Of a stretch of DNA of 64,000 nucleotides, positions 44,224 to 52,612 are shown piece by piece. This stretch comes from 2-01-FULL-39-10-A sp964525395 (GTDB lineage: Bacteria; Patescibacteriota; Microgenomatia; Levybacterales; UBA12049). The translations under genes were made by a program, and so were the position numbers. The stretch's first letter is position 1. Each line of letters begins with the position of its first letter. The notes beneath the pieces were generated by a model. The model saw only the letters and a program-made list of their open reading frames with translations, did no database searches and was not told the DNA's origin. The stretch is taken from the NCBI GenBank assembly GCA_964525395.1, contig CAZGGU010000001.1, positions 1 to 64,000 on the forward strand, read 5' to 3'.

Positions 44224-44252
44224 AGTATACCATTTGAATTATGAAGAGTGAA
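44224..44252 (-). promoter_or_regulatory. Promoter of the Lon-like ATPase/RNase J operon
   Basis: TTCACT (44247-44252), 17-base spacer, TATACT (44224-44229), six bases to the ATG. Confidence 0.65.
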
Positions 44253-44321
44253 TTAAGAATCAAGAATATTTAGTAGAATCGCCATCATGCCATAAGCTAC
44301 ATGCTATTGGCCAAATGCAAT

Positions 44322-46793
44322 TTAGTAGTGGGTTTTTTTGTAAGGTCTTCTTGCGCCGCCGCGAGTTGGGTTGTTTCTTCTATAAGAATCTTCTCTTTCA
44401 CGTCTAAATTGCATAGCTAGTGGGTGCGCTGCTTCTGGTCCCGCATTTGGATCATCATGCCTAGGCCCCTTCATTGGAGCTGGAGTTGGCCCCATATGTA
44501 TAGGGGCTGCTGGTGCATTAAAATCTGATCTTGGAGCAAAATCTCTTCTTGGTGCGAAGTCACGTCTAGGCCCTCTGTCATTTCTTGGACCTCCACGGAA
44601 TCCACCACGATCATTTCCGCCACGGAAACCACCACGATCTCCACCCTCACGTCTTGGACCTCTTGGTCCGCGTTCTTCTGCTGGTGGAATTTCTCCATTT
44701 TCACCGAATTTCATAGAAAGGTTAATTCTACCTTGATCATCGATTTCCATTACTCTAACTTTTACTTTGTCTCCAACTTTTACTACATCTGCTGGATCTT
44801 TTACGAAATCATTAGACATCTGAGAAACATGAACCATTCCTTCTTTTCCAGGCAAGAATTCTACAAAGGCTCCGAAATTAAGAAGTCTTTTTACCTCTGC
44901 TTCTTCAAAAATTTCTCCCGGAGTTACTTCTCTCATCATATTAGTAATCCAATCAGTTCCTTTTTGAACAGCTTCTGCATCTACTCCTGAAATAGTAACT
45001 GTTCCATCATCTTCTACGTCAACCTGAGCACCTGTGGTAGCAATAATATTTTTAATATTCTTTCCGCTTGGTCCTATAAGTTCTCCAATTTTCTCAACTG
45101 GAATTGTAACTGTTTCAATTTTAGGTGCATATTCTGAAAGCTTATCATTTGGCTTTGGCATAAGTTTATTAATCTTTTCGATAATAAATATTCTTCCAGC
45201 CTTTGCTCTCTCAAGTGTTGCTTTTACTTGATCATCTGTAAGTCCTGGAATTTTAACATCTAACTGAATAGCTGTAATGCCAGTATCTGTTCCAGCTACT
45301 TTAAAATCCATATCTCCTGAGAAATCTTCTAAACCAATAATGTCTGTTAATAATTCATATTTTTTATCGTCTGACATCATTCCTACAGAAACTCCAGCAA
45401 CAGGCTTTTTGATTGGTACACCGGCATCCATAAGAGCAAGAGTTGAACCGCAAGTGGAAGCCATAGATGAAGATCCGTTTTGTGAAAGAACTTCTGAAAC
45501 AACGCGAATGGTGTATGGGAATTCTTTTTGTGTTGGAATAACAGCCTCAAGTGCTCTTTCTGCCAATGCTCCGTGACCAATTTCACGTCTTCCGGGTGAA
45601 CCTACGCGACCAGTTTGACCAAATGAAAATGGAAGTCCTGAGTAATGATGGATGTATCTTTTATCTACTTCGCCTTCAGCTGATTCAATAAGCTGCCCCA
45701 TTCTAGGAGAACCTAGAGTTACTATTGATAAGGCTTGAGTAATTCCTCTTTGGAAAAACGCTGACCCATGAGTTCTTGGAAGAACATCAACTTTCATTTC
45801 GATATCGCGAATTTGATCCATTTTTCGTCCGTCAGGTCTTTTTCCTTTTTCCATAATTCCGCCGCGAATAGCTTTATACATTACTTTTTCAATTCCTGCT
45901 GCAATAACTTTTTTATCAATTGGAGATTCAGCGTCTTTCATGTGAATCTCTTCATCAATCTTTTCGATTAACGCATTAACATCGTCATTTCCTGAGTCTT
46001 TTGCCACTCTAGCATCAAGCAGTGCCTGAACATCTGCTTTATATGTCTTATCAATAAGAGTTACTACTTCGTTTAAGTCTTCATCTGCAGGTACTTCAAG
46101 TTTTGTTTGTCCAACTTTTTTAACTAAATCTTCAATTCCTTTAATAATTCCTTGTGTTTCTTCGTGTGCTCTTACGATCGCTGCATGCACAATGTCTTCT
46201 GAAACCTGATTAGCTCCAGCCTCAATCATTACTGATTTTTCAGCTGTCTGAGAAACTACTAAATCAAGATTGGAATTTTCCATTTCAGGAAGTGTTGGGT
46301 TAACGATTAACTCACCTGTTTCTTTGTTAACACCCATGCGAGTTGCACCTACTGGTCCGTTCCATGGAATTCTAGAAATAGCTAAAGCTGCAGAAACTGC
46401 ATTTAATGCGAGAATATCAGCCTGATTTTCACCATCAACTGATAAAACAGTGATGATTACCTGAACTTCATTTTTAAATGCTTTAGGAAATAATGGTCTA
46501 ACCGAACGATCAATTAGGCGTCCAGCAAGAATAGCTTCGTCTGATGGACGACCTTCTCGCTTTACCCAACGTGAACCTTTAATTTTTCCTCCAGCATATA
46601 ATCTTTCTCCGTATTCGATAGAAAGTGGGAAATAATCTAGGGATGTTTTTCCGCCTTCAACTACAGTAACTAGAACTACTGTATCTCCAATGCGCGCGAA
46701 AATAGATGAAGTGGCTTGTACAGCTAACTCACCTGTTTCAAAGGTCATTTTTTTGCCCGCTAATTCGAGTTCTACTGAGGTTACTTTATTCAT
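44322..46793 (-). CDS. pnp: Polyribonucleotide nucleotidyltransferase with an RGG-rich tail
   Basis: 823 residues. Two RNase PH domains, the KH domain (I-G-P-S-G-K-N-I-K-N-I near 565) and an S1 domain (F-G-A-F-V-E-F-L-P-G-K-E-G near 650) give a complete PNPase, which degrades RNA 3'-5' with phosphate. The last 120 residues or so are a low-complexity Arg/Gly/Pro tail (repeats such as R-G-G-F-R-G-G and R-R-D-F-A-P), not part of standard PNPase and likely an RNA-binding extension. Follows rpsO by 57 bases, as in most bacteria. Confidence 0.96.
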   Translation of the reverse strand: MNKVTSVELELAGKKMTFETGELAVQATSSIFARIGDTVVLVTVVEGGKTSLDYFPLSIEYGERLYAGGKIKGSRWVKREGRPSDEAILAGRLIDRSVRPLFPKAFKNEVQVIITVLSVDGENQADILALNAVSAALAISRIPWNGPVGATRMGVNKETGELIVNPTLPEMENSNLDLVVSQTAEKSVMIEAGANQVSEDIVHAAIVRAHEETQGIIKGIEDLVKKVGQTKLEVPADEDLNEVVTLIDKTYKADVQALLDARVAKDSGNDDVNALIEKIDEEIHMKDAESPIDKKVIAAGIEKVMYKAIRGGIMEKGKRPDGRKMDQIRDIEMKVDVLPRTHGSAFFQRGITQALSIVTLGSPRMGQLIESAEGEVDKRYIHHYSGLPFSFGQTGRVGSPGRREIGHGALAERALEAVIPTQKEFPYTIRVVSEVLSQNGSSSMASTCGSTLALMDAGVPIKKPVAGVSVGMMSDDKKYELLTDIIGLEDFSGDMDFKVAGTDTGITAIQLDVKIPGLTDDQVKATLERAKAGRIFIIEKINKLMPKPNDKLSEYAPKIETVTIPVEKIGELIGPSGKNIKNIIATTGAQVDVEDDGTVTISGVDAEAVQKGTDWITNMMREVTPGEIFEEAEVKRLLNFGAFVEFLPGKEGMVHVSQMSNDFVKDPADVVKVGDKVKVRVMEIDDQGRINLSMKFGENGEIPPAEERGPRGPRREGGDRGGFRGGNDRGGFRGGPRNDRGPRRDFAPRRDFAPRSDFNAPAAPIHMGPTPAPMKGPRHDDPNAGPEAAHPLAMQFRREREDSYRRNNPTRGGARRPYKKTHY

Positions 46794-46850
46794 TTATTTT
46801 TTCTATCTTTCCTACACACTACTAAAATTTAAGGGATAAAGAAGTAAGTC

Positions 46851-47120
46851 TTAGTTTGCGAGTCCTACTTTTTTAGTAATATCTGTTGCTCTTATTTTAT
46901 CAACTTTTGTCAATAAATTTACAAGTCTTCTTCTTTTAGCGATCATGGTAAGGAGTCCTCTTCTTGAGTGAACATCATGCCCATGAGCTTTTAAGTGTTC
47001 TGTTAATTTTTCAATTCTTGTTGTGAGTAATGCAATCTGGACTTCAGGACTTCCTGTGTCGCCTTTTTGTGTTGCATATTTCTCTATAATTTCTTGTTTT
47101 TGTGTTGTTGAAAGTGGCAT
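46851..47120 (-). CDS. rpsO: 30S ribosomal protein S15
   Basis: 89 residues, normal length. G-D-T-G-S-P-E-V-Q-I-A near residue 19 and H-S-R-R-G-L-L-T-M-I-A-K-R-R near 51 are the S15 signature that binds the 16S rRNA central domain. First gene of rpsO-pnp, with its own strong promoter. Confidence 0.97.
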   Translation of the reverse strand: MPLSTTQKQEIIEKYATQKGDTGSPEVQIALLTTRIEKLTEHLKAHGHDVHSRRGLLTMIAKRRRLVNLLTKVDKIRATDITKKVGLAN

Positions 47121-47128
47121 AGGAAGGT

Positions 47129-47157
47129 ATTATATCAAAGTTCGTTCATTTACTCAA
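47129..47157 (-). promoter_or_regulatory. Promoter of rpsO-pnp
   Basis: TTGAGT (47152-47157), 17-base spacer, perfect TATAAT (47129-47134), eight bases to the rpsO ATG. It lies at the end of the DHH-like gene. Confidence 0.7.
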
Positions 47158-48151
47158 CATTTGTTGAGCCTTTATAAATTTTAGGCTGTAGCCAGTCATT
47201 TGGAGCAGCTTCCTGAGCAGGTGCTGCGTTAATAGGATTTGGTTGTCTATTTTGGTTTTGAGTCATATTTTGATTTGGATTTACTGGTGCGAACTCTTGA
47301 TTTTGAGCTGATTGCTGGATAGGTCTTGGGGCACTGTTTGCTCTAGGCTGGTTTTGTCTATTATTTTGCTGAGCTGCAATAGCTTCCATTACTTTTTGGG
47401 CCTGATTATTAACATGTGCGGGTTTAGCAGATTCTCTCCTAGCTCCTGCTCTCATTAAAATTCCTGCCATTTCAAATCCAAGTGAACTTGTTTTTGGACT
47501 TTGGAAATTAGCTGTTGCACCCATTAGACCTGACATTAAATTTTGGGCGATATCTAAATCTAGTGGAAATCCGAGAGTTAAGATAAGATTTGCAACTTGC
47601 TCAGAAACTGAAGATGCACCCTGTCCCATAATTACTACATCTCCATATCCTTCATTATTTCCTACTTTATCAATATTAATAATCACTGTATCTTTCAGTC
47701 CCTCAACATCAAAAGAGGCTGACAAATCTGAAATTCTTTTTACTCCTACTGCGATTAAAACCGCAGGTATATCTCCAGCACGTCTAAATAACACATCTTT
47801 TTCACCAAAAGAAAGTGTATTGTTGTCTTTTGGCTTAACGATAATATTTAAGAATCCAGCTTCGAGAGTATATGAAACTTTTCCAATTTCATCTTCTTGG
47901 TATGGAAATGAGACTACTAAATCACCGTTTGAAGATTCAAATCTTGATTTAACTTGATCAATTCCCACGAGCGAAGAAACTTCCACAAGGGGCTGTTTTC
48001 CTGAAACTACAGAAACATTTTTTCCGTTAGTTTTTAAAGCTAATTGCAGTGCGAGAGCTGCTCCCATTTCATCAATTGTGTAGTTATTTCCTACCACAAT
48101 TGCATATGAACCGTCTTTATTTAAAATATCTTTAAGTCTTTGAATATCCAT
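47150..48151 (-). CDS. Degenerate DHH-family (NrnA-like) protein
   Basis: 333 residues. Position between infB and rpsO and the sequence both point to the NrnA/RecJ-like DHH phosphoesterases: I-N-I-D-K-V-G-N-N-E-G-Y-G-D (158-171) aligns with the I-D-H-H-x-x-N-x-x-F-G block, and G-A-T-A-N-F-Q-S-P-K-T-S-S aligns with the later T-D-T-G-x-F block. The catalytic DHH is DKV, and the first metal motif (D-x-D in the H-x-x-P-D-x-D region) is also lost. So it is probably not a nuclease. The last 90 residues or so are Gln/Asn/Pro-rich and disordered. Confidence 0.7.
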   Translation of the reverse strand: MDIQRLKDILNKDGSYAIVVGNNYTIDEMGAALALQLALKTNGKNVSVVSGKQPLVEVSSLVGIDQVKSRFESSNGDLVVSFPYQEDEIGKVSYTLEAGFLNIIVKPKDNNTLSFGEKDVLFRRAGDIPAVLIAVGVKRISDLSASFDVEGLKDTVIINIDKVGNNEGYGDVVIMGQGASSVSEQVANLILTLGFPLDLDIAQNLMSGLMGATANFQSPKTSSLGFEMAGILMRAGARRESAKPAHVNNQAQKVMEAIAAQQNNRQNQPRANSAPRPIQQSAQNQEFAPVNPNQNMTQNQNRQPNPINAAPAQEAAPNDWLQPKIYKGSTNVE

Positions 48152-48162
48152 ATTTATAAATG

Positions 48163-48200
48163 ATTAATGCGTTAACCTGTTAACTGGTTAATGTATTAAT
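48163..48200. repeat. 38-bp near-perfect palindrome
   Basis: Centre GTTAAC (48179-48184); arms ATTAATGCGTTAACC and GGTTAATGTATTAAT differ at two positions. Lies 11 bases upstream of the DHH-like gene. Could be an operator for a dimeric regulator or a transcript-stabilising hairpin; there is no U run for a terminator. Confidence 0.6.
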
Positions 48201-48222
48201 TTTCTAAACCTATAGGCTTAGA

Positions 48223-49644
48223 TTAACTGTGGCATATTACCATATCGCCTATAGTAAAGTCAATAGAAGGCCCAACTATAATGCCGCATTCTGCGCCTGC
48301 CTCCACCTTAGAAGTTTGATCTTTACCAAGTCTTACAGAGTTAATAAATCCTTCCCCAATTACTTCATCTCCGCGCTCAATTCTGACTTTATCACCTTTA
48401 GCAACGCGTCCTTCAAGGACCTTAACACCCATAACTATTTGCTTATCAAAAGGGAATGAGGCCAAAATCTTGGCTGTCCCATAAACTTCTTCTAAAAGCG
48501 AGAGCGCCTTACCTTCCACTACATCATTAATTTCATCAAGCATCTCGTAAATAATGGTGTATGCTCTAATCAAAACTTTTTCTGTCGAAGCTAAATTAAG
48601 AACATCTGGCTTAATTTTTATATTAAATCCAAGAACAATCGCGCCAACAGATTTTGCTAAAAGAACATCAGCTGTCGTAATATCTCCTGTTTTTTTAAGA
48701 ATTACATTTACTTTTTCAGGAAGTGAAGCATAAATAGCTTCAAGTGAACCTAAGGTATCAGCTACTAAAATCACTGAGATTATACCGTCTTCATTCTTAA
48801 TAGGTCTTTTTTCTTCTTTTTCTTCAGGCTGAGTCTCGCTTCCCTTATAAACTACAGCTCCTACTTCAGGTGCGCGCTCAAACCCCATGATCTCAACCGC
48901 ATCTCCAATTCCAGCTTCGTTTACTTGTTTTCCTGTATCTGAAATCAGACTTTTGACTTTTCCAGCCACTAAACCTGTGGTTATTTCATCACGAACTGCG
49001 ATTTTTCCATTTTTAATAATGGCTGTAGCTCTTGGCCCGCCTTTAGAATCAGACTTTGATTCAATAATAATAGCCTTTAATGCAGATGCATCAGAAATTT
49101 CAGCAGATTTTGGATGTAAGTCATCAATAAGAAGTATCAAGTCCAAGAGCTCCTTAATGTTTAGCCCAGTTTTCGCACTAATTTCAATTACAGGCACATC
49201 TCCTCCCAAACCCTCAAGCATCACCTGCTCTCCCATTAGCTGTTGTTTAGCTTTTTCAGGATTTTTATTATCTGAATCAGCTTTTGTAAGCGCCACTAAA
49301 AATGGTAAACCAGAAGCTTTAAGAAGTGAGATACTTTCTTTTGTCTGAGGCTGAACTCCATCTACGGCTGATACAACTAGTATTCCTATGTCTGCTGCCT
49401 GAGCACCACGGCCGCGCATTTTAGAAAAGGCTTCATGACCAGGAGTGTCAATGAAAGTAATTTTACGTTTTCTACCTTCATGCTCTAACTCAACTGTGGA
49501 AGCACCAATCTTTTGTGTAATTCCTCCATGTTCGCGGTCAGCAACTGAAGTTTTTCTGAGAGTATCTAAAAGCGTGGTTTTACCATGATCTACATGACCA
49601 AGTACGGCTACGACAGGAGGATAAGATTTTTTCTGATTGTCCAT
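48223..49644 (-). CDS. infB: Translation initiation factor IF-2, short form
   Basis: 473 residues. G domain at the very start (G-H-V-D-H-G-K-T-T near 16, D-T-P-G-H-E-A-F near 66, T-K-A-D near 120 where most have N-K-x-D), then domains II, III and IV. The N domains found in most bacterial IF-2 are missing, leaving the core that brings fMet-tRNA to the 30S subunit. Belongs to the nusA-infB cluster; the AT-rich 112-base spacer to nusA is unusual. Confidence 0.95.
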   Translation of the reverse strand: MDNQKKSYPPVVAVLGHVDHGKTTLLDTLRKTSVADREHGGITQKIGASTVELEHEGRKRKITFIDTPGHEAFSKMRGRGAQAADIGILVVSAVDGVQPQTKESISLLKASGLPFLVALTKADSDNKNPEKAKQQLMGEQVMLEGLGGDVPVIEISAKTGLNIKELLDLILLIDDLHPKSAEISDASALKAIIIESKSDSKGGPRATAIIKNGKIAVRDEITTGLVAGKVKSLISDTGKQVNEAGIGDAVEIMGFERAPEVGAVVYKGSETQPEEKEEKRPIKNEDGIISVILVADTLGSLEAIYASLPEKVNVILKKTGDITTADVLLAKSVGAIVLGFNIKIKPDVLNLASTEKVLIRAYTIIYEMLDEINDVVEGKALSLLEEVYGTAKILASFPFDKQIVMGVKVLEGRVAKGDKVRIERGDEVIGEGFINSVRLGKDQTSKVEAGAECGIIVGPSIDFTIGDMVICHS

Positions 49645-49756
49645 AAAAAATTAATTTTAAATTCTAAATTTGTAATCTTCATTGAATCTCCAATCATTTA
49701 ATATTTAAACATTTAGTTTTCATTAAAAATTTAAAATTTCAAATTGAAAATTCATA
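49645..49756. repeat. AT-rich spacer with degenerate inverted repeats
   Basis: Almost pure A/T between nusA and infB, with AAATTTTAAATTC-like and TTTAAAATTTCAAATTG-like blocks repeated in both orientations. No gene and no clear promoter. Similar AT spacers occur in other CPR genomes (from general knowledge). Confidence 0.4.
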
Positions 49757-51022
49757 TTATTCAGAATCTTTGTCTGGGTCTTCTGGTTTCATTTCTGGTG
49801 TTTCACTTACTTCTTCTGCTACTTCTGCTGGCTTATCCGCCATAGCTTCAGCGTCGGTGGAAGTTTCAGGATCAGATTCATTTGCTGCAGCCTCTAATTC
49901 TTCTGCTACTTCTGCTTGAGCAACCTCTTTATTCTCATCTTCTGCAGTTTCCACTTCTTCAGATACAGCTTCAACAGTCTCTGGCTCTTCAACTTTTTCC
50001 TCATTTTCATTATCTCCCAAAACTGCATCAGCCGACTTCTCTTGTCCTTCCGAAGCTTCTTCAGAAGCAGAGAGAGGATCACCTTCAATTTCTATTCTAT
50101 AACCAGTAAGTTTTGAGGCTAATCTTACGTTTTGACCATCTTTTCCGATAGCAAGTGATAACTCATCTTGAGGAACCTTAACTCTAGCTGTTTTATTCTC
50201 TTCATCGATTTCAACTGTAATATTTTTAGCTGGAGACAGTGCCTGAGCTACATATTCTTTAGAATTTTCCTGGAACTGAATAATATCAATTTTTTCTAAT
50301 CCATTAAATTCCTGAATAATAGCCTGGACACGAACTCCTTTTTGTCCTACGCATGAACCAACTGGGTCAATTCCTGACTGAGCTGATGCCACTGCAATTT
50401 TTGCTCTATTTCCTGGCTCTCTTTCAATAGATTTAATCTCCACTGAGCCTTGAGCTACTTCTGGAACTTCTCTTTTCAAAAGTCCTTCAAGAAGCCCATT
50501 GTCCGCACGAGAAACTACTACTTCTTCGCCCTTTGGTCCTTCATGAATTTCCTTCAAGTAAACTGTTATTCTCTGATTAAGATGATATTTTTCATTTGAA
50601 ATCTGCTCTCCTGGAGGCATAATTCCTTCAGCTTTTCCAATATCTACAATAATATTTGGCCCAGCGAATCTGAGCACCATACCATTTACGATAGTTCCAA
50701 TTCTAACTTTATAGTCTGTGATTATCGCTTCTTTTTCTTTTTCGCGGATTTTTTGTAAGATTACTTGCTTAGCTGTTTGAGCAGCAATTCTTCCAAATCC
50801 TGGAGGAGTTACATCTTTTCCCTCGAACCAGATGTGAGCTTCACCTGAATTAGGATCAAGCGTAGCTGAATAATCTTCAAGCTCTGTTTCAGGGTGATCT
50901 TTTCTAAAAGCTGCGAGGATAGCATTTTGTACGGTATCTAAAACGATTGAAGGATCAATTCCTCTTTCGTTTGCAACCTGGTTCAATGCTAATGCGAATT
51001 CTGATCTTTGTATTGCTGGCAT
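49757..51022 (-). CDS. nusA: Transcription termination/antitermination factor NusA
   Basis: 421 residues from the ATG at 51022 (M-P-A-I-Q); a TTG 18 bases upstream was rejected because it lies in the leader hairpin. N-terminal polymerase-binding domain, S1 domain, then KH1 and KH2 (V-G-Q-K-G-V-R near 230, I-G-K-D-G-Q-N near 295). The last 100 residues are a very acidic Glu/Ala/Val tail that replaces the AR repeats of enterobacteria. NusA modulates pausing and termination by binding RNA hairpins. Confidence 0.95.
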   Translation of the reverse strand: MPAIQRSEFALALNQVANERGIDPSIVLDTVQNAILAAFRKDHPETELEDYSATLDPNSGEAHIWFEGKDVTPPGFGRIAAQTAKQVILQKIREKEKEAIITDYKVRIGTIVNGMVLRFAGPNIIVDIGKAEGIMPPGEQISNEKYHLNQRITVYLKEIHEGPKGEEVVVSRADNGLLEGLLKREVPEVAQGSVEIKSIEREPGNRAKIAVASAQSGIDPVGSCVGQKGVRVQAIIQEFNGLEKIDIIQFQENSKEYVAQALSPAKNITVEIDEENKTARVKVPQDELSLAIGKDGQNVRLASKLTGYRIEIEGDPLSASEEASEGQEKSADAVLGDNENEEKVEEPETVEAVSEEVETAEDENKEVAQAEVAEELEAAANESDPETSTDAEAMADKPAEVAEEVSETPEMKPEDPDKDSE

Positions 51023-51032
51023 ATTTAATAAA

Positions 51033-51052
51033 AGATTCAATCACTTGAATCT
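51033..51052 (-). promoter_or_regulatory. Hairpin in the nusA leader
   Basis: AGATTCAA, loop GTGA (a GNRA tetraloop), TTGAATCT, then TTTATT: an eight-pair stem and T-rich run in the 33-base leader, ending ten bases before the nusA ATG. It resembles a pause/terminator hairpin and could let NusA control its own gene. A four-codon frame (51041-51055) starts at the predicted 5' end and overlaps the stem. Confidence 0.55.
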
Positions 51053-51061
51053 CATGCAACG

Positions 51062-51090
51062 ATTATACCAGAAAGGAGCCTCAGCTTCAA
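51062..51090 (-). promoter_or_regulatory. Promoter of nusA
   Basis: TTGAAG (51085-51090), 17-base spacer, perfect TATAAT (51062-51067). Predicted transcript start about 51055, giving a leader of about 33 bases. Confidence 0.7.
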
Positions 51091-51121
51091 GGAAAAATGC
51101 AAATTAACTATTATTGAAGGT

Positions 51122-51364
51122 CTAAGGAGTTGGACTAATCATTACTTGAGTTTCTTTAAAACAACTCAAGATTTTTTCTTGATCACCATTAAATTTAGCT
51201 TCACAATTAGCAATCTTTGCGTCATTGAACCTTTTAACTGGATTCAGCGCTACCAAAACTCCTACCGCAAGTATACTCATCACAAAAAATGCGATTCCAA
51301 ATGCAATTAAAATGAAAAATATGAAACTGCTATGTTTCTGTGATTTATTATTTTGTTTTGCCAT
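51122..51364 (-). CDS. Small membrane protein after signal peptidase
   Basis: 80 residues: Lys/Asn-rich start, one transmembrane helix near 15-36, then a short outer part with two Cys (A-N-C-E-A and L-S-C-F-K) that could form a disulphide. Its ATG overlaps the lepB stop (TAATG), so it is translationally coupled to it. Unknown family. Confidence 0.55.
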   Translation of the reverse strand: MAKQNNKSQKHSSFIFFILIAFGIAFFVMSILAVGVLVALNPVKRFNDAKIANCEAKFNGDQEKILSCFKETQVMISPTP

Positions 51365-51918
51365 TATTCACAATTATTAAAACAGCGATTTGCATTAATA
51401 ATGCTTACTATATTTGCTTCAGGCACAAAACCCCATGTACGAGAATCATAGCTATGTTCTCTATTATCCCCCAACACAAAATAATTATTTTCAGGAACTG
51501 AGATTGTTTCACCTTCTGGAAATAAATCAGAGCCCGTTGTCATTCCCAGCTGGGTAGGAAATCCAAAAGCTTTTCCATTGACAAAGATATTACTATCTTG
51601 AATCTTAATTGTATCTCCTGGTACAGCTATAATTCGTGATATTCCATAACTAGTTGGATCCTTGGGAAACTTGAATACAACTGGTGTTCCCGTAGTCAAA
51701 TCATCACCAGAATGATAGATGTCAGTTAAATAATACTGACCATTTTTGAAATTTGGATACATAGAGTCACCTTTTATCTGGAACGGTCTCGCTATTTGGG
51801 AGTATGTAAAACCGAAGATACCAATTGCTAAGATGGGAAGCGAAACAGCGCTAACGCTTAAAAGCAAAGCCAAAATAATAAGATACTTTACTTTATTTGA
51901 ACTTTTCTTTGCTGCCAT
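51364..51918 (-). CDS. lepB: Signal peptidase I with altered general base
   Basis: 184 residues. One N-terminal membrane helix (12-38), nucleophile Ser52 in K-G-D-S-M-Y-P, box D near 87-101 and box E G-D-N-R-E-H-S-Y-D-S-R. In the usual enzymes a Lys precedes Arg in the K-R-x-x-G-L-P-G-D motif; here the residue is Ser94 (I-S-R-I-I-A-V-P-G-D). So it either uses another base or is altered in activity. Overlaps the next gene by one base. Confidence 0.88.
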   Translation of the reverse strand: MAAKKSSNKVKYLIILALLLSVSAVSLPILAIGIFGFTYSQIARPFQIKGDSMYPNFKNGQYYLTDIYHSGDDLTTGTPVVFKFPKDPTSYGISRIIAVPGDTIKIQDSNIFVNGKAFGFPTQLGMTTGSDLFPEGETISVPENNYFVLGDNREHSYDSRTWGFVPEANIVSIINANRCFNNCE

Positions 51919-51921
51919 AAA

Positions 51922-52611
51922 TTAATAGAGAAATTTAAAAGAATTAACTACTGTATCAAAAGCTCTAGTTTTTGAGGGATCATCTATGTTTTTCGAAGAG
52001 ATAGTATAAATAATATCTCCTTTTTTAAAAAATACTTTCTTTTCTAAATAACCCACCGGTTGTTCTTTTTTAATAATATTTGGATTCGAAGCACCTTTTC
52101 CATAGATGGTCTCAAGTAAAGACTCATAAATCCCTTCTGTCATTTCAAATTCTGAATATACTGCATTAACCCCACCCACATTGCGTTCGGAATATTTCCA
52201 GCCATCTGTTATTTCACTAAACAATGATGAATTAGAAATTTTGGCATAATCCATTGCTGATTTTTTAGTACCGATCGGTATAATACCACTTATTTTTATT
52301 TTTGATTTTCCCCTAGATAACTCTAGGATAAAATTATTAAAATTTGTTTTATCGATCTCTGCCGACGCATACGAAGTTAAACTGTAAGTTGGGGGATAAT
52401 TAAATTTAAAATTTCTTGCAAGATCTATATAAACTTGTGTCGTAGGTGTTTTCGAAGCATCATAAATTTGAAAATATTTAGATGTGTAATTAATTGGAAT
52501 AATATTTGTTTTGATGATTATCAGATAAATGACTATCGCTCCAATAATTAATGAGATTAAAGCAGTTACTATATAGAAAGCTAGATTATTTGCATTTTTA
52601 TGCTTAGCCAT
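51922..52611 (-). CDS. Membrane-anchored PsbP/DUF1795-like protein
   Basis: 229 residues. One N-terminal helix (10-32) and an outer alpha/beta domain with F-K-F-N-Y-P-P-T-Y-S-L and V-V-N-S-F-K-F-L at the end, resembling the neighbouring PsbP-like protein and likely its paralogue. Operon with it (two bases apart) and with lepB. Function unknown. Confidence 0.65.
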   Translation of the reverse strand: MAKHKNANNLAFYIVTALISLIIGAIVIYLIIIKTNIIPINYTSKYFQIYDASKTPTTQVYIDLARNFKFNYPPTYSLTSYASAEIDKTNFNNFILELSRGKSKIKISGIIPIGTKKSAMDYAKISNSSLFSEITDGWKYSERNVGGVNAVYSEFEMTEGIYESLLETIYGKGASNPNIIKKEQPVGYLEKKVFFKKGDIIYTISSKNIDDPSKTRAFDTVVNSFKFLY

Positions 52612-52612
52612 A

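Noticed and set aside
44471..44704. Minus-strand frame inside pnp
   Set aside because: Alternative frame of the repeat-rich PNPase tail.
51023..51040. Upstream TTG start for nusA
   Set aside because: It lies in the leader hairpin; the ATG at 51022 gives the expected NusA N-terminus.
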